Source: Kovacikia minuta CCNUW1
GTDB lineage: Bacteria; Cyanobacteriota; Cyanobacteriia; Leptolyngbyales; Leptolyngbyaceae
Assembly (NCBI RefSeq): GCF_020091585.1
Contig: NZ_CP083582.1
Span: forward strand, 1,674,001 to 1,738,000
DNA: 64,000 bases
Direction: 5' to 3'
The translations under genes and the position numbers were made by a program. The notes under the pieces are model-generated. The model saw nothing but the letters and a program-made list of their open reading frames with translations. It did not search any database and was not told the DNA's origin. Shown here piece after piece: positions 1 to 9,324 of this stretch (the stretch's first letter is position 1; the number at the start of each line of letters is the position of its first letter).

Positions 1-5
1 ACCAC

Positions 6-1193
6 CTACGTGTTCTTTGGATCACCAACGACGCCTTCCACCAGCCAGTCGATCGTTTCCAATTGCGGGTCTTGAAGAGTATATTGCTTTCCGGCAGGAA
101 TGACGACCTTGCCCTTATTGTCTTTTAGCTCTCCCTTAAAAATAACCAGGCTGCCATCGAGTAATTTTGCCTTCGCCTCGTCTGCGGCTTTCTTTGCCGT
201 TTCACTAACCGCAGGACCGTAGGGAGAAATTTTGCAATACTCCTCCTTCAGCCCACCCCGCAGCATGTGGGGAATTCCGCCATTCATCAACGTTTTACCA
301 TCCCGAATCATCTCAGCATAGTTGGTGTAGATTTTTGCCCAGTTCCATTCCACACCCGTCAAATAGCCCTTGGGAGCGAGGCTGGACTGATTGATGTGAT
401 AACCGCAGGTGAAGACGCCCCGTTTTTCGGCGGTTGTAATCACCACCTTCAAGTTATCGACGCGGCTGGTAATCACATCTGCCCCCTGATCAATCAGGCT
501 ATTGGTTGCCTCTGCCTCTTTGACCGGCATCGACCAGTCTCCAGTAAAAATCGCCTGCACCTTCAAATCGGGCTGAACACTACGGGCACCTAAGGTAAAG
601 GCATTCACTTCTCGGACGACGATCGGAATTGGTTTGGGCACAACAAACCCTAACTTCCCTGTTTTGGAGGTGTGAGCGGCAACGATTCCAGCCAGGTAGG
701 CAGGTTCAATCAAATATCCCAGATAGGAGCCAACATTTTTAGGATGTACTCCTTCCTTATAAAGCGCTCCCGGATGGAAAAACTGCACCTCAGGAAACTC
801 CTGTGCCAGCTTTAGAATGTGCGGATCGTAGTAACCGTAGGAAGCGGGAAACAAAACCTGCGCCCCATTCTCCTTGATCATCTCCCGCATGACTTCCTGG
901 ACTTCTACCGTTTCAGGAACACTCGCCTGATCAACCGTTTTGACCCAGTTGAGTTGGGTCAGGGCTGCTTCTCCTTCGGCATGCGCCTGGTTATACCCAT
1001 AGTCATCCTTGGGACCGACGTAAATGTACCCGATCGTTAAGGTTTTTACTGGAGAAGCAGCGGGGCTAGTCTGACTCTGGGGTGGCGCAGAAGTACATCC
1101 TGCCCAGAATCGGGAGGTTGCCCCAAAAGCACCCGCAGCTAAAAGCCCACGAATGACCGTTCGACGCTTCAGGAGGGAGGATTTTGTTGTCAT
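6..1193 (-). CDS. BMP-family ABC transporter substrate-binding lipoprotein
   Basis: The 395-residue protein belongs to the BMP/PnrA-like (Med) family of periplasmic binding proteins, which capture nucleosides or related small molecules for an ABC importer. The N-terminus has twin arginines (residues 10-11), a hydrophobic stretch, and a cysteine at residue 33 in a WAGC context, so export by Tat followed by lipidation is likely, although tryptophan at -3 is unusual for a lipobox. The fold follows with the characteristic early segment GYIYVGPKDDYGYNQAHAEG and a later segment around GADVITSR. No permease or ATPase genes lie within the window; they could be upstream of its edge or elsewhere. The family is clear, the ligand is not. 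Confidence 0.85.
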   Translation of the reverse strand: MTTKSSLLKRRTVIRGLLAAGAFGATSRFWAGCTSAPPQSQTSPAASPVKTLTIGYIYVGPKDDYGYNQAHAEGEAALTQLNWVKTVDQASVPETVEVQEVMREMIKENGAQVLFPASYGYYDPHILKLAQEFPEVQFFHPGALYKEGVHPKNVGSYLGYLIEPAYLAGIVAAHTSKTGKLGFVVPKPIPIVVREVNAFTLGARSVQPDLKVQAIFTGDWSMPVKEAEATNSLIDQGADVITSRVDNLKVVITTAEKRGVFTCGYHINQSSLAPKGYLTGVEWNWAKIYTNYAEMIRDGKTLMNGGIPHMLRGGLKEEYCKISPYGPAVSETAKKAADEAKAKLLDGSLVIFKGELKDNKGKVVIPAGKQYTLQDPQLETIDWLVEGVVGDPKNT

Positions 1194-1504
1194 TTAACGC
1201 TGCTCCTTTAGATACAGGCATCGTACCTGTGTAGCGTTCACTTTTCGCCGGAAAAGTAAACAATCTTGAGGAGCAGACGATTAAGGCAGAGGGAGGGGGT
1301 GAGGGGGTGAGGGGTGAGGAGTTTTAAGTTCTAGGTTTTAGGTTTTAAGCTGAGAAACAGTGGACGGTGAGTAGTGAACAGTCAACAGTCAACAGTCAAC
1401 AGTCAACAGTAAATAACTGACACCTAATACCTGACACCTACCACCTATTTCCTGCTGCCCTCTGCCCTCTGCCCTCTGCCTTTGTCCCCCTTCTGCCTTT
1501 CAAA
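1194..1504. repeat. gene-free spacer with heptameric tandem repeats
   Basis: About 310 bases without a gene between the binding-protein gene and the invertase gene. It holds short tandem repeats with a seven-base period: four to five units of AGTCAAC at about 1378-1410 and three units of TGCCCTC at about 1456-1480, plus scattered TTTTAAG-like words around 1320-1350. These match the class of short tandemly repeated repetitive (STRR) heptamers known from filamentous cyanobacteria. No promoter or terminator could be assigned with confidence. Confidence 0.7.
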
Positions 1505-2923
1505 TTAGCGGAGTTCACGGGTCAGACACATCCATTCCAGCATTTCTGGGTCTTCGTTGAAGCTGATCAGATTGAGATGGTGGGGATTTGTCAGCAGTTC
1601 TCTCGCAAGCAGGTAGCCCGCGATCGTCCAGGTCTGATATTTGCGGGACGCTTTGCCCACGAGTCTGCCATTTCTGCCATCGTAGTATTCGGGCCATTCG
1701 TCTTCACTCAGGCGGCGTTCTGCCAGTTCAACGGCTCGCCACCCCAGCTCTGGTCTGCCCATTTTTTGGGCGGCAGCGGCAAATGCCCATAGCAGCACAG
1801 GCCAGTTACCGCCGTTGTGGTAAGACCAGGGGACGTTTTTGGGGTCGCAACCGGTGAGAATTCGCCACTCTAAATCTTCCACCGTGGGGAAGCAGATCTT
1901 CAATGGCATATAACCAACAAGATCCTGCCAGCGCTGTTCAAACAGATCCATAATCGCGCGGGATTCGCGATCGCTTGCCAGGGTTGAAATAATCGACATC
2001 AAATTACCCAGCGTAAAAAATCGAAAGTCCATCTGTGCTGGCCCCAGATTGCCCGCCAGGTACCCTCCCTTTTCCGGCATCCATTCGGTTAACCAATCAG
2101 GAATTGAGTCGGGATAAATATTGAATTTGTTAACCGCCGTTTCGCCAAATTCTTCCCCCCTGTACCGATAAATCTCATTTAGCCGTCTCAGATCCAGCCA
2201 GTAGTATTCCCGAATGTGGAAGTTCAGAGTGGTGAGGCGCTGATTCACAATTTGAATGTAAACTTCACCCTTACGATTTGGCAGCAGCAATTCCCGTGCC
2301 GATCGCAATGCAGCGTAAAACAATGCCTGGATTTCCAGGGGATGCCCAGCTACCCCCATGCGGCGATCGATCATAAATGCACCATCAGGCACCAGCATGG
2401 TGGGGTACATATCAAACCGATCTGCCAGACACAGCTTTAAGATCCGCAGAATTCCCTGCTGAAACTCTGGTTGATGTGCCAGATCCAGATCGCCTGTGGA
2501 TTTGACGTAGGCTCGTAGCAAAATAAGCCACCAGAGGCAGGAATCGACGGGGGTTACTCTGCCGATCGCATGTTCACCAAAATCTGCGGTCAAAAACTGC
2601 TGCCCTTCCCAGGATTCCACCTTGAAACTGGCTGGCATCAACCCCAACCCTGCGTTGAAGCAATCCATTTGCTTCTCACTACTTTGTAACCCCAGGGTTT
2701 CAATCAGAAAATTTCGGACAATTTCTGGTTGACCTTTAATCAGAAACAGCAGTGCGGATGAGACAAAATCGCGCACAAAACACTGGTCGTAGTTCAACGC
2801 CTCAACCGAGGGATCTCTGGCGGCAACCGTGCCCACGGGACGGCCCTGGTAATAGACGATCGAATCTTCCAACAACTCCCAGGCTTCTTTCACGAGATTG
2901 CTCTCTGTTTGCATTACTGACAT
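1505..2923 (-). CDS. GH100 neutral/alkaline invertase
   Basis: The 472-residue cytoplasmic enzyme hydrolyses sucrose to glucose and fructose and belongs to glycoside hydrolase family 100, as do the Anabaena InvA/InvB proteins and plant neutral invertases. Family landmarks are all present: the N-terminal [12 protein letters not shown] segment, a [16 protein letters not shown] segment, the general acid Asp186 in MIDRRMGV, and the nucleophile-type Glu412 in EWPEYYDG (assigned by equivalence with the Asp188/Glu414 pair of Anabaena InvA). Length is normal and there is no signal peptide. The gene stands alone; the 890 bases upstream hold no coding sequence and may contain its promoter. It would feed stored or transported sucrose into glycolysis. 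Confidence 0.93.
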   Translation of the reverse strand: MSVMQTESNLVKEAWELLEDSIVYYQGRPVGTVAARDPSVEALNYDQCFVRDFVSSALLFLIKGQPEIVRNFLIETLGLQSSEKQMDCFNAGLGLMPASFKVESWEGQQFLTADFGEHAIGRVTPVDSCLWWLILLRAYVKSTGDLDLAHQPEFQQGILRILKLCLADRFDMYPTMLVPDGAFMIDRRMGVAGHPLEIQALFYAALRSARELLLPNRKGEVYIQIVNQRLTTLNFHIREYYWLDLRRLNEIYRYRGEEFGETAVNKFNIYPDSIPDWLTEWMPEKGGYLAGNLGPAQMDFRFFTLGNLMSIISTLASDRESRAIMDLFEQRWQDLVGYMPLKICFPTVEDLEWRILTGCDPKNVPWSYHNGGNWPVLLWAFAAAAQKMGRPELGWRAVELAERRLSEDEWPEYYDGRNGRLVGKASRKYQTWTIAGYLLARELLTNPHHLNLISFNEDPEMLEWMCLTRELR

Positions 2924-3815
2924 GATCCTCCTTTCTCTTTTAGTGCCCTGTAAGCATTGCTGTTGATCAAACGGTCAAAACAATGGGTGAACTTCAGCGC
3001 ATTTAGGGCAAACCCCCCAACCCGCCGAATCTCTGTTAAAACGCAGATTTCATGCAGGCAAGGGGGTTCGTTTCCGCGACCCAACCCGCCAACATGCGTT
3101 AATGTTGCTTAAAGCCCTAATTCTGAGCTTTAACAAACGTTATTCAGACTTTGGCCTGCGATCGTTCTAAATCCAGCCTGATTAGCGTTCAATCAGCCAA
3201 GGAGGGGAGGATTCTAACGCCAAGGTCCAAAATCTAGTTTTGAAACTTCTGTCTACTGTGCCGCTGATTATGCAGACAACAGAACCAAGCCTCAGCAAGA
3301 CTTACAGCGAATTACTCTGGTATTCCTACACCTGATAGATAAAACTGGCACCCCAAACAATTCTGTGTAGACGTTGAACCCAAAGCACTATCGCTGCTGA
3401 GACATAAAGACAGACAGGAGTGACTTTTTCAATTCTCCCTAAAATTACTTAGGGAAGAAAGGTATGTTGTAAAGAACTTGCCATGTATTCCAGAATAGTC
3501 CGTATAAAGACGGAGAAGGTAAAGTCTTGGTAAGGGAAAGCTTGACTCTGAAAGGAAACGATAAAGATTTGGGGAGAGGGAAGTTTTGAGTTTTAAGTTT
3601 TGAGCTTTAAGTTTTGAGTTTTAAGTTTTGAGTTTGGCAATGGGTTGATGGGAGCGCATCTGATCGTTAGGGGAGTAGATAGTTTGGGACAGACGCGGGT
3701 GGGATAGGGGAGAGGTGAGCAATGGCGTCGCCCATCCTACCCTCTCATGCTCCTACGCTCCCAATCCGATTGAATGCTCCTCCAACTGTCAGGTGCGCCG
3801 CTGCCTCATCTTTAC
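2924..3815. other. 890-base gene-free region
   Basis: No convincing open frame on either strand. From about 3581 to 3635 there is a tandem run of TTTTGAG/TTTTAAG heptamers. A small hairpin made of CTCCCTAA and its near-complement sits at about 3435-3456. The stretch 3330-3570 is not low-complexity and contains short purine-rich words, so an untranslated leader or a small RNA is possible, but nothing specific could be recognised. It lies upstream of the invertase gene and downstream of the secreted-protein gene. Confidence 0.4.
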
Positions 3816-4286
3816 CTAGAAACTTGGGGTCGAGGAGGGAGAAGATGCGCCGTTGCGGAGAGAGTCACCATTACCGTTGGGGTTAACTGGGCTGATCAAA
3901 CCAACACTCCGGAAGTAGTCAAACACCTTTACTGCGGTATCCACGCTACTAAGCTGGCTAGACATCCAGACGGTTCTGCCCGTTCGCCTGGACGTGCAAT
4001 AATCGCCCTTGAGGTTGTGCTGACTCACCACCTGGTTCACCTTTTGCATCCGATCGTTGTTGCTGGCCTCAATAATCACAACTGTATCTTTCTTACCGAG
4101 TTGGCGGCAGGGAGTCATCTGCTGCCCCAGGTTATTCTGAGGAGAGGAAGCACCCTGAGGATAGGCGTTCAGTGGTTGGGGAACCGTTTGCTGAGCATTG
4201 AGGGGGCTAAGAAGGGCTAAGAGCACTGCTCCAGCACCAAAGGTAAGATATTGTGCCTGGACGAGAAAGGATGGGTGAGATTTCAT
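3816..4286 (-). CDS. secreted protein of unknown function
   Basis: A 156-residue protein with an N-terminal hydrophobic segment (about residues 10-30, ending in a LNAQ-type cleavage region), so probably exported. The mature part has a proline/glutamine-rich linker, then a compact region (about residues 58-128) with two cysteines (TPCRQL and GDYCTS) that could form a disulfide. The pattern of short strands and helices there loosely resembles a SPOR-like fold, but this is a guess from the sequence rhythm only. The C-terminal 25 residues are rich in Asn, Gly and Ser and probably disordered. No operon partner. Confidence 0.6.
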   Translation of the reverse strand: MKSHPSFLVQAQYLTFGAGAVLLALLSPLNAQQTVPQPLNAYPQGASSPQNNLGQQMTPCRQLGKKDTVVIIEASNNDRMQKVNQVVSQHNLKGDYCTSRRTGRTVWMSSQLSSVDTAVKVFDYFRSVGLISPVNPNGNGDSLRNGASSPSSTPSF

Positions 4287-4494
4287 GGCTTTACTCGTTG
4301 TTGCTAGGGTAAGGGGAAGGAATTAGGGTTGGAGAGTGGGAGTCGGGGGGTGGGATATGGTTCAATCAAATAGAGTTCAAATAAATGGTACGCTTGAACT
4401 AAATTTGAGTCAAGCTGACCAAATAAAAGGCAATCGCACCCATGATACTGGTGAATTCCTAGAGCGATCGTCAAGTTTGTTATGAAAAAACCCT

Positions 4495-5382
4495 ATGTTT
4501 CCCAGTTTTTTGCCCCAGGAAGTTGCCCAACTGACTGAAGACACCTCCATTTCTCTGGCTCGGAGCATCGATCGCACAGCGCTGATGACTCCCCTGAGCG
4601 CCGACCCTATTTGTACAAGCTATATTCACCAGGGTTTGGGAGGGGTTCCTCTGCTACTGCTGCATGGGTTTGACAGTTCGGTTCTGGAATTCCGCCGATT
4701 ATTCCCTTTGCTGGCTGCTAAAAATGAAACCTGGGCGGTGGATCTGCTAGGGTTTGGCTTCACCGATCGCCCCCCAAACGTCGGGTTCGATCCACCTGGG
4801 ATCAAACAACACCTGTATTCCTTCTGCAAAACCTTGATTGATCAACGCGTAATTTTGGTGGGTGCATCCATGGGGGGGAGTGTGGCGATCGACTTTGCCC
4901 TTTCCCATCCTGAACTGGTCAAAAAACTGGTGCTGATTGACAGTGCCGGATTTGCCACCGGGCCAGCGATCGGTAAGTATCTATTTCCTCCCCTGGGGTA
5001 CCTGGCAGCAAGGTTTCTCCATCGTCCTGCCGTGCGCCAGAAGGTTAGCCTGAATGCCTATGTGGATTCTCGTTTGGTCTCTGTTGATGCGTTGCTATGT
5101 GCCAGTCTGCACCTGAAACACCCCGACTGGCAACGGGCAATGATGGCTTTTACCAGAAGCGGCGGTTACACCTTTTTGGCAGGCCAGATCGCTCAAATTC
5201 AGCAGCCAACGCTGATTCTTTGGGGCGATTCGGACAGGATTTTGGGGGTAACGGATGCGCGCAAGTTTGAGCAGATGATTTCCCAAAGCAAGTTGATTTG
5301 GATTGCGAACTGTGGTCATGTCCCCCATCTGGAAAAAGCCCAAATTACTGCTCAACATATTCTGGAATTTGCTTACGATTAA
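4495..5382 (+). CDS. alpha/beta-fold hydrolase
   Basis: The 295-residue protein is a typical alpha/beta hydrolase. The oxyanion-hole HGFD motif is at about residue 57, the nucleophile elbow VGASMGGS has Ser125, the acid is the Asp in WGDSDRILG near residue 245, and the catalytic histidine is in CGHVPHLEK near residue 273. All triad residues are present, so it should be active. A hydrophobic lid region (LFPPLGYLAARFLH) follows strand 6. Substrate cannot be read from sequence; cyanobacterial relatives are often annotated only as hydrolase or haloperoxidase-like. It sits alone, divergent from the secreted-protein gene. Confidence 0.85.
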   Translation: MFPSFLPQEVAQLTEDTSISLARSIDRTALMTPLSADPICTSYIHQGLGGVPLLLLHGFDSSVLEFRRLFPLLAAKNETWAVDLLGFGFTDRPPNVGFDPPGIKQHLYSFCKTLIDQRVILVGASMGGSVAIDFALSHPELVKKLVLIDSAGFATGPAIGKYLFPPLGYLAARFLHRPAVRQKVSLNAYVDSRLVSVDALLCASLHLKHPDWQRAMMAFTRSGGYTFLAGQIAQIQQPTLILWGDSDRILGVTDARKFEQMISQSKLIWIANCGHVPHLEKAQITAQHILEFAYD

Positions 5383-5502
5383 GGTCGGGTTGCTTTTCCC
5401 AACATAAAGATGAAATCAGGAACCATGAGCCAGGAGAAAAACACCATTCTGAATACTGGATTTTGACTCCTGCCTTCTATTTCCCAGCAAAAAAAAGAAA
5501 GG

Positions 5503-6030
5503 ATGATAGAAACTCTGGAACCAGGTCCGTTAGAAAGTCTGAGACTCATTCTTGTCCCGATTTCGTTAAAATATGCTGACATTATTTTTCAAGAGTTCAC
5601 TCCTGAAATTACCCGGTTTATGCATCCCAAACCCCCTGAGGCGATCGGGGAAACGATGCGGTTTATCCGCGACGCCATCCAGCGAATGAAAGCGGGAACG
5701 GAGCTAACCCTCGTCATTTTGAAAAAAGAGAATTGGGAATTTTTAGGGGTCTGCGGCATCCACCAGATCCACACAGAAACTCCTGAACTGGGAATTTGGA
5801 CTAAAAAAACTGCCCACGGCTGTGGTTATGGCAGAGAAGCCATCCACTGCCTAAAAACCTGGGCAGATGAGAATCTAGAATACGACTATCTTTCCTACCC
5901 GGTTGACAAACACAATATTCCCAGCCGTAAGATTCCGGAAAGTTTAGGTGGTAAAGTAGCACGAGAATACGAACAAATGAATCTCAGTAATCAGGTTCTC
6001 AGGGTAGCGGAGTATCGAATTTTTCGGTGA
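5503..6030 (+). CDS. GNAT-family N-acetyltransferase (RimJ/RimL-like)
   Basis: A 175-residue acetyltransferase of the RimJ/RimL subgroup, which transfers acetyl from acetyl-CoA to protein N-termini or small amines. It shows the opening TERLRL-like segment (LESLRLILVPIS), a LGVCGIHQIH strand, and the acetyl-CoA-binding region GCGYGREAIHCLKTWA, followed by the usual DKHNIPSRKIPESLGG segment equivalent to N-x-x-S-x-x-x-x-E-K-x-G-F. A purine-rich AGAAAGG ribosome binding site precedes the start. Substrate unknown; not obviously linked to its neighbours. Confidence 0.85.
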   Translation: MIETLEPGPLESLRLILVPISLKYADIIFQEFTPEITRFMHPKPPEAIGETMRFIRDAIQRMKAGTELTLVILKKENWEFLGVCGIHQIHTETPELGIWTKKTAHGCGYGREAIHCLKTWADENLEYDYLSYPVDKHNIPSRKIPESLGGKVAREYEQMNLSNQVLRVAEYRIFR

Positions 6031-6197
6031 TGGGGGCAAGGTAGAGGGGGATCAAATTATCAGTTTTAAGTTATGAGTTTTAAGTTCTAAGGTATGTCGT
6101 CTGTTGATCACTCGCAACGCTCTTGCTTTCCACGCTGCTCTGCTCGCTTTCAACTCAAAACTAAAAACTTACAACTCAAAACTCTTCGATCTCCACT

Positions 6198-6590
6198 ATG
6201 CCTCAAGTCAATGATCCGGCGACTGTTGCTGAACTGACTGAACTGTATCTGCGCTACGAAAAGGCGCTGTGTGAAAACGATGTGACAACCCTGGATGAGT
6301 TGTTCTGGCAGGCATCGGAAGTGGTGCGATTTGGGGCAACTGAAAACCTGTATGGCATTGAGGAGATCAGGAACTTTCGGCAAAATCGCCCAACGAAAGA
6401 CCTGGCACGGGAAATTTCTCACTTACAGGTGGTCACGTTTGACGATCAGATGGCAGCGGTTACCCTGGAATTTCAGCGAACCATCAATGGTGTGGTGCGA
6501 TCGGGTCGGCAAAGCCAGATGTGGTATAGGTTCTCGGAGGGATGGAAGATTGTTTCTGCTCACGTTTCCCTGTTGCCAGGCACGCCATAA
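6198..6590 (+). CDS. AtzH/HpxZ-like SnoaL-fold (DUF3225) protein
   Basis: The 130-residue protein belongs to the NTF2/SnoaL superfamily branch represented by HpxZ of oxalurate catabolism and AtzH of the cyanurate pathway. Supporting segments are the N-terminal LYLRYEKALCENDVTTLDELF helix, VVRFGATENLYGIEEIRNFR, and the closing WYRFSEGWKIVSAHVSLLP. The genes for amide or oxalurate hydrolysis that accompany HpxZ elsewhere are not nearby, so its role here is uncertain. It ends 27 bases before the DNA ligase gene on the same strand and may be cotranscribed with it. Confidence 0.75.
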   Translation: MPQVNDPATVAELTELYLRYEKALCENDVTTLDELFWQASEVVRFGATENLYGIEEIRNFRQNRPTKDLAREISHLQVVTFDDQMAAVTLEFQRTINGVVRSGRQSQMWYRFSEGWKIVSAHVSLLPGTP

Positions 6591-6617
6591 TGGCATCATG
6601 GCGTCAGAATTTGCGGC

Positions 6618-8229
6618 ATGAAACGGTTTACCCTGCTTTTTCAACAAATTGATGCAACCACTTCCACCAATGAAAAGGTGAATGCGTTGCAACGCTATTT
6701 TCTGCAGGAGCAACCTGCCAACGCTGCCTGGGCACTCTATTTGCTACTGGGTAAAACCCGTAAGCGATTAATTACCTCCAGGGTTCTGCGGGACGTTTTT
6801 CTGCAAATTTCTGATATCCCCGCATGGCTGTTTGAGGACTGCTATGCCCATGTGGGTGATTCGGCGGAGGTGATTGCTTTACTGTTGAAAGATACCCCGA
6901 TCGAGCAACAGACAACGGTTGAACTTCCCCTGCACCATTGGATGGAAAACGTCATCCCAACGGTCAAAGGATTAGCATCAGAAGCAGAGTTGAAAGATCG
7001 GATTGTTTCCTGGTGGTCAGTGCTCGACTCGTTTGAAGTGTTTGTATTAAATAAGGTTTTAACCGGAGCATTTCGGGTTGGCGTATCCGACAAACTGGTG
7101 ATTAAGGGGTTGTCGGCTGCCTATTCCATACCTGAATCGGTGCTTGCCCATCGCTTAATGGGAGATTTTGAACCGACGATCGCCTTTTTCCAGCAACTCA
7201 TCCAGCAGGAGGAAGATGAACAGCTATCACCCAGTCGCCCCTATCCCTTTTTTCTGGCCGCTCCGCTGGAAGAGGAGCGGTTTCAGCAGGAACCCGATTT
7301 TTCCCGCTGGCAAGCGGAATGGAAATGGGACGGGATTCGTGCTCAAATTATTCGACGAGCGGGTGAAGTGTTCATCTGGTCTCGGGGTGAGGATCTGGTC
7401 ACTGAGCAGTTTCCAGAAATTGCGGAATTCTTTCTGACCTTACCCGATGGGTTGGTGTTTGATGGCGAAATTTTATGTTGGGAAGGGAATCGCCCGCTGA
7501 GTTTTAATCACCTCCAAAAACGGTTGGGACGCAAGCGTGTGACCCAGAAAATCATGCGGGAAAATCCCGTCCATTTTATTGCCTACGACCTGCTGGAGTG
7601 GGATGGGCAGGATATTCGCAGCAAACCGTTTGGCGATCGTCGCCAGCTTCTGGTTAACCTGCTCAACCCGCTGGATTCCCGGTGGATCAGCTATTCCACC
7701 CGTCTCAGCTTCGATACCTTTGATGACCTAAAATTGCTCGAGGGAACAGTCCCGCGCGCAGGGGGCAGAAGGATTGGTGCTGAAAGCCCTGGATAGCCCC
7801 TACCTGGTGGGCAGAAAACGGGGCTACTGGTGGAAGTATAAAGTTGAGCCGATGTCCCTTGATGCGGTATTAATTTATGCCCAGGCAGGCAGTGGCAAAC
7901 GGGCAAATTTGTTTACTGACTATACCTTTGCACTGCGGAATGGCGAGGAATTGATGCCCTTTGCCAAGGCCTATTCAGGATTGGATAATCGGGAAATTGA
8001 CGAACTCGATCGCTGGATTCGGAAACACACGATCGACAAGTTTGGGCCGGTGCGATCGGTGGAACCCGTGCATGTGTTTGAAATCGGTTTTGAGGGAATT
8101 TCCCAATCCAACCGTCATAAGTCGGGGATCTCCGTCCGATTTCCCCGGATTTTGCGCTGGCGTAAAGATAAACCGATCCAGGAAGCGGACACGATTCAGG
8201 CAGCATTAGCATTGTTGGATGGGAAGTAA
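6618..8229 (+). pseudogene. ATP-dependent DNA ligase, split by a +1 frameshift
   Basis: Joined across the break this is a normal-length (about 536 residues) bacterial ATP-dependent ligase of the kind linked to DNA-damage response. It has an N-terminal all-helical DNA-binding domain, then the adenylation domain with nucleophilic Lys236 in EWKWDGIR, FDGEI and other nucleotidyltransferase motifs, and a C-terminal OB-fold beginning at GYWWKYK. The first part (6618-7796) runs in one frame; from about 7745 the protein continues in the next frame to 8229. Removing one G from the GGG at 7742-7744 restores LLEEQSRAQGAEGLVLK without loss, so either one base was added in the genome or the read is wrong. 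Companion damage-response genes (Lhr-type helicase, exonuclease) are absent from the window. Confidence 0.88.
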
Positions 8230-8337
8230 CCCAACAACCCATCATCAATGCCTAACAACTCATAACCAACCACCTCTAACCGATGCCCCATGACCCTTCA
8301 TAACTCATACGTCTCAATTCATAAGTCATCGCTTCTC

Positions 8338-8802
8338 CTACCTCAATTTCTTTTCCATCTGAAAGCGCATCAGTTTTTGTCCTCTGCGATCGACTACTTC
8401 CTGGGACAGCACAACAAATCCTTTGTGTTCAAAGAAGGGTCTGGCGGTGATGCTGGCTTCTGTAAATAATCTGAGTAGTCCTAGCGATTTCGCTTGAGCT
8501 TCAATCTGGTTCAGAATCTGACTCCCCACGCCTTGCCGTTGAAAGGCTTTATGGCAGAAAAAGCGGGCAATATGCCCATTGGGTTCTAATTCCCCAAATC
8601 CAGAGATCGTTCCCCCTTCTTCAGCAATGTAAACAAATCTATCTTCAAAGCCTTCACTCCAGGCTTCAAGGCTCATGTTGTCCGGTGCCCAAGCATTGAC
8701 CTGTTCCTGGGTGTAGTCCTGAATATTGACTTCATGCACGGTGTCATAAAACAACTGCATCAGTTCTTCTGTATCGCCCTTTTCGTAGGTTCGGATTCTC
8801 AT
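8338..8802 (-). CDS. GNAT-family N-acetyltransferase
   Basis: A 154-residue acetyltransferase of the YafP-like group. It begins MRIRTYEKGDTEELMQLFYDTVHEV, has a central DRFVYIAEEGGTISGFGEL strand pair, and a clear acetyl-CoA pyrophosphate loop QRQGVGSQILNQIE, followed by FTEASITARPFFEHKGF. All core features are intact. Acts in the cytoplasm on an unknown amine. No linked genes. Confidence 0.87.
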   Translation of the reverse strand: MRIRTYEKGDTEELMQLFYDTVHEVNIQDYTQEQVNAWAPDNMSLEAWSEGFEDRFVYIAEEGGTISGFGELEPNGHIARFFCHKAFQRQGVGSQILNQIEAQAKSLGLLRLFTEASITARPFFEHKGFVVLSQEVVDRRGQKLMRFQMEKKLR

Positions 8803-9324
8803 ATTGAGTGTGGTTACTCCGCGATCGTTAACTTTATTCTCATTGGGATAACAGACAAAAAATTAGGAGTAATCTAATAGTAGAAGCTAATCAGCTTCCC
8901 CAGTAAACGGGATAAGCAACTTCCCACTACATAGGAGGTTAAACATAGAATCCTCAGTTGACTTACTGGATTACATCGCAACAGCATCCAACCAAGTTCT
9001 TGATCATTCCTCTTCAATTTAATGGGGAGCGATGGAGCCGAAATTACCTGATTTAAAGCTTGTTGAATGCCTTAAAAATGGTTTTTGTTCAGCCCAACTC
9101 CAAATAAACTCACTACATGGGAGGGAGATTCCAAGAGGCTTTTCTGGGTGCTGTTGCTGGTCTAAACCGCTCAATTATCAATCATTAAATATTAAGATCC
9201 CGACACTCTTGAAAAGTGTGGGGATCTTAATATTTTAAGCCAATACTTCTGATAGAAAGGGGTTAATCCTGACCCTTCACCTCACTCCCTGATCCCTAAC
9301 ACCTGACCTGACATCTACCGCCGA
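8803..9324. other. gene-free spacer
   Basis: No open frame here looks real. Apart from the strong inverted repeat at 9188-9235, nothing definite was seen. The segment 8880-9030 is ordinary non-repetitive sequence. Confidence 0.4.
9188..9235. terminator. long inverted repeat, possible bidirectional terminator
   Basis: Arms AATATTAAGATCCC and GGGATCTTAATATT flank an inner ACACT/AGTGT stem, giving a near-perfect stem of about 19 base pairs with a short loop. The A/T-rich outer part would provide a U-tract on either strand. It lies about 90 bases beyond the 3' end of the EcsC/TerB-like gene on the minus strand and could end that transcript; a small mobile repeat is the alternative. Confidence 0.5.

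Noticed and set aside
9032-9238. 68-residue open frame
   Set aside because: Cysteine-rich nonsense composition, overlaps the inverted repeat at 9188-9235 and has no convincing ribosome binding site.
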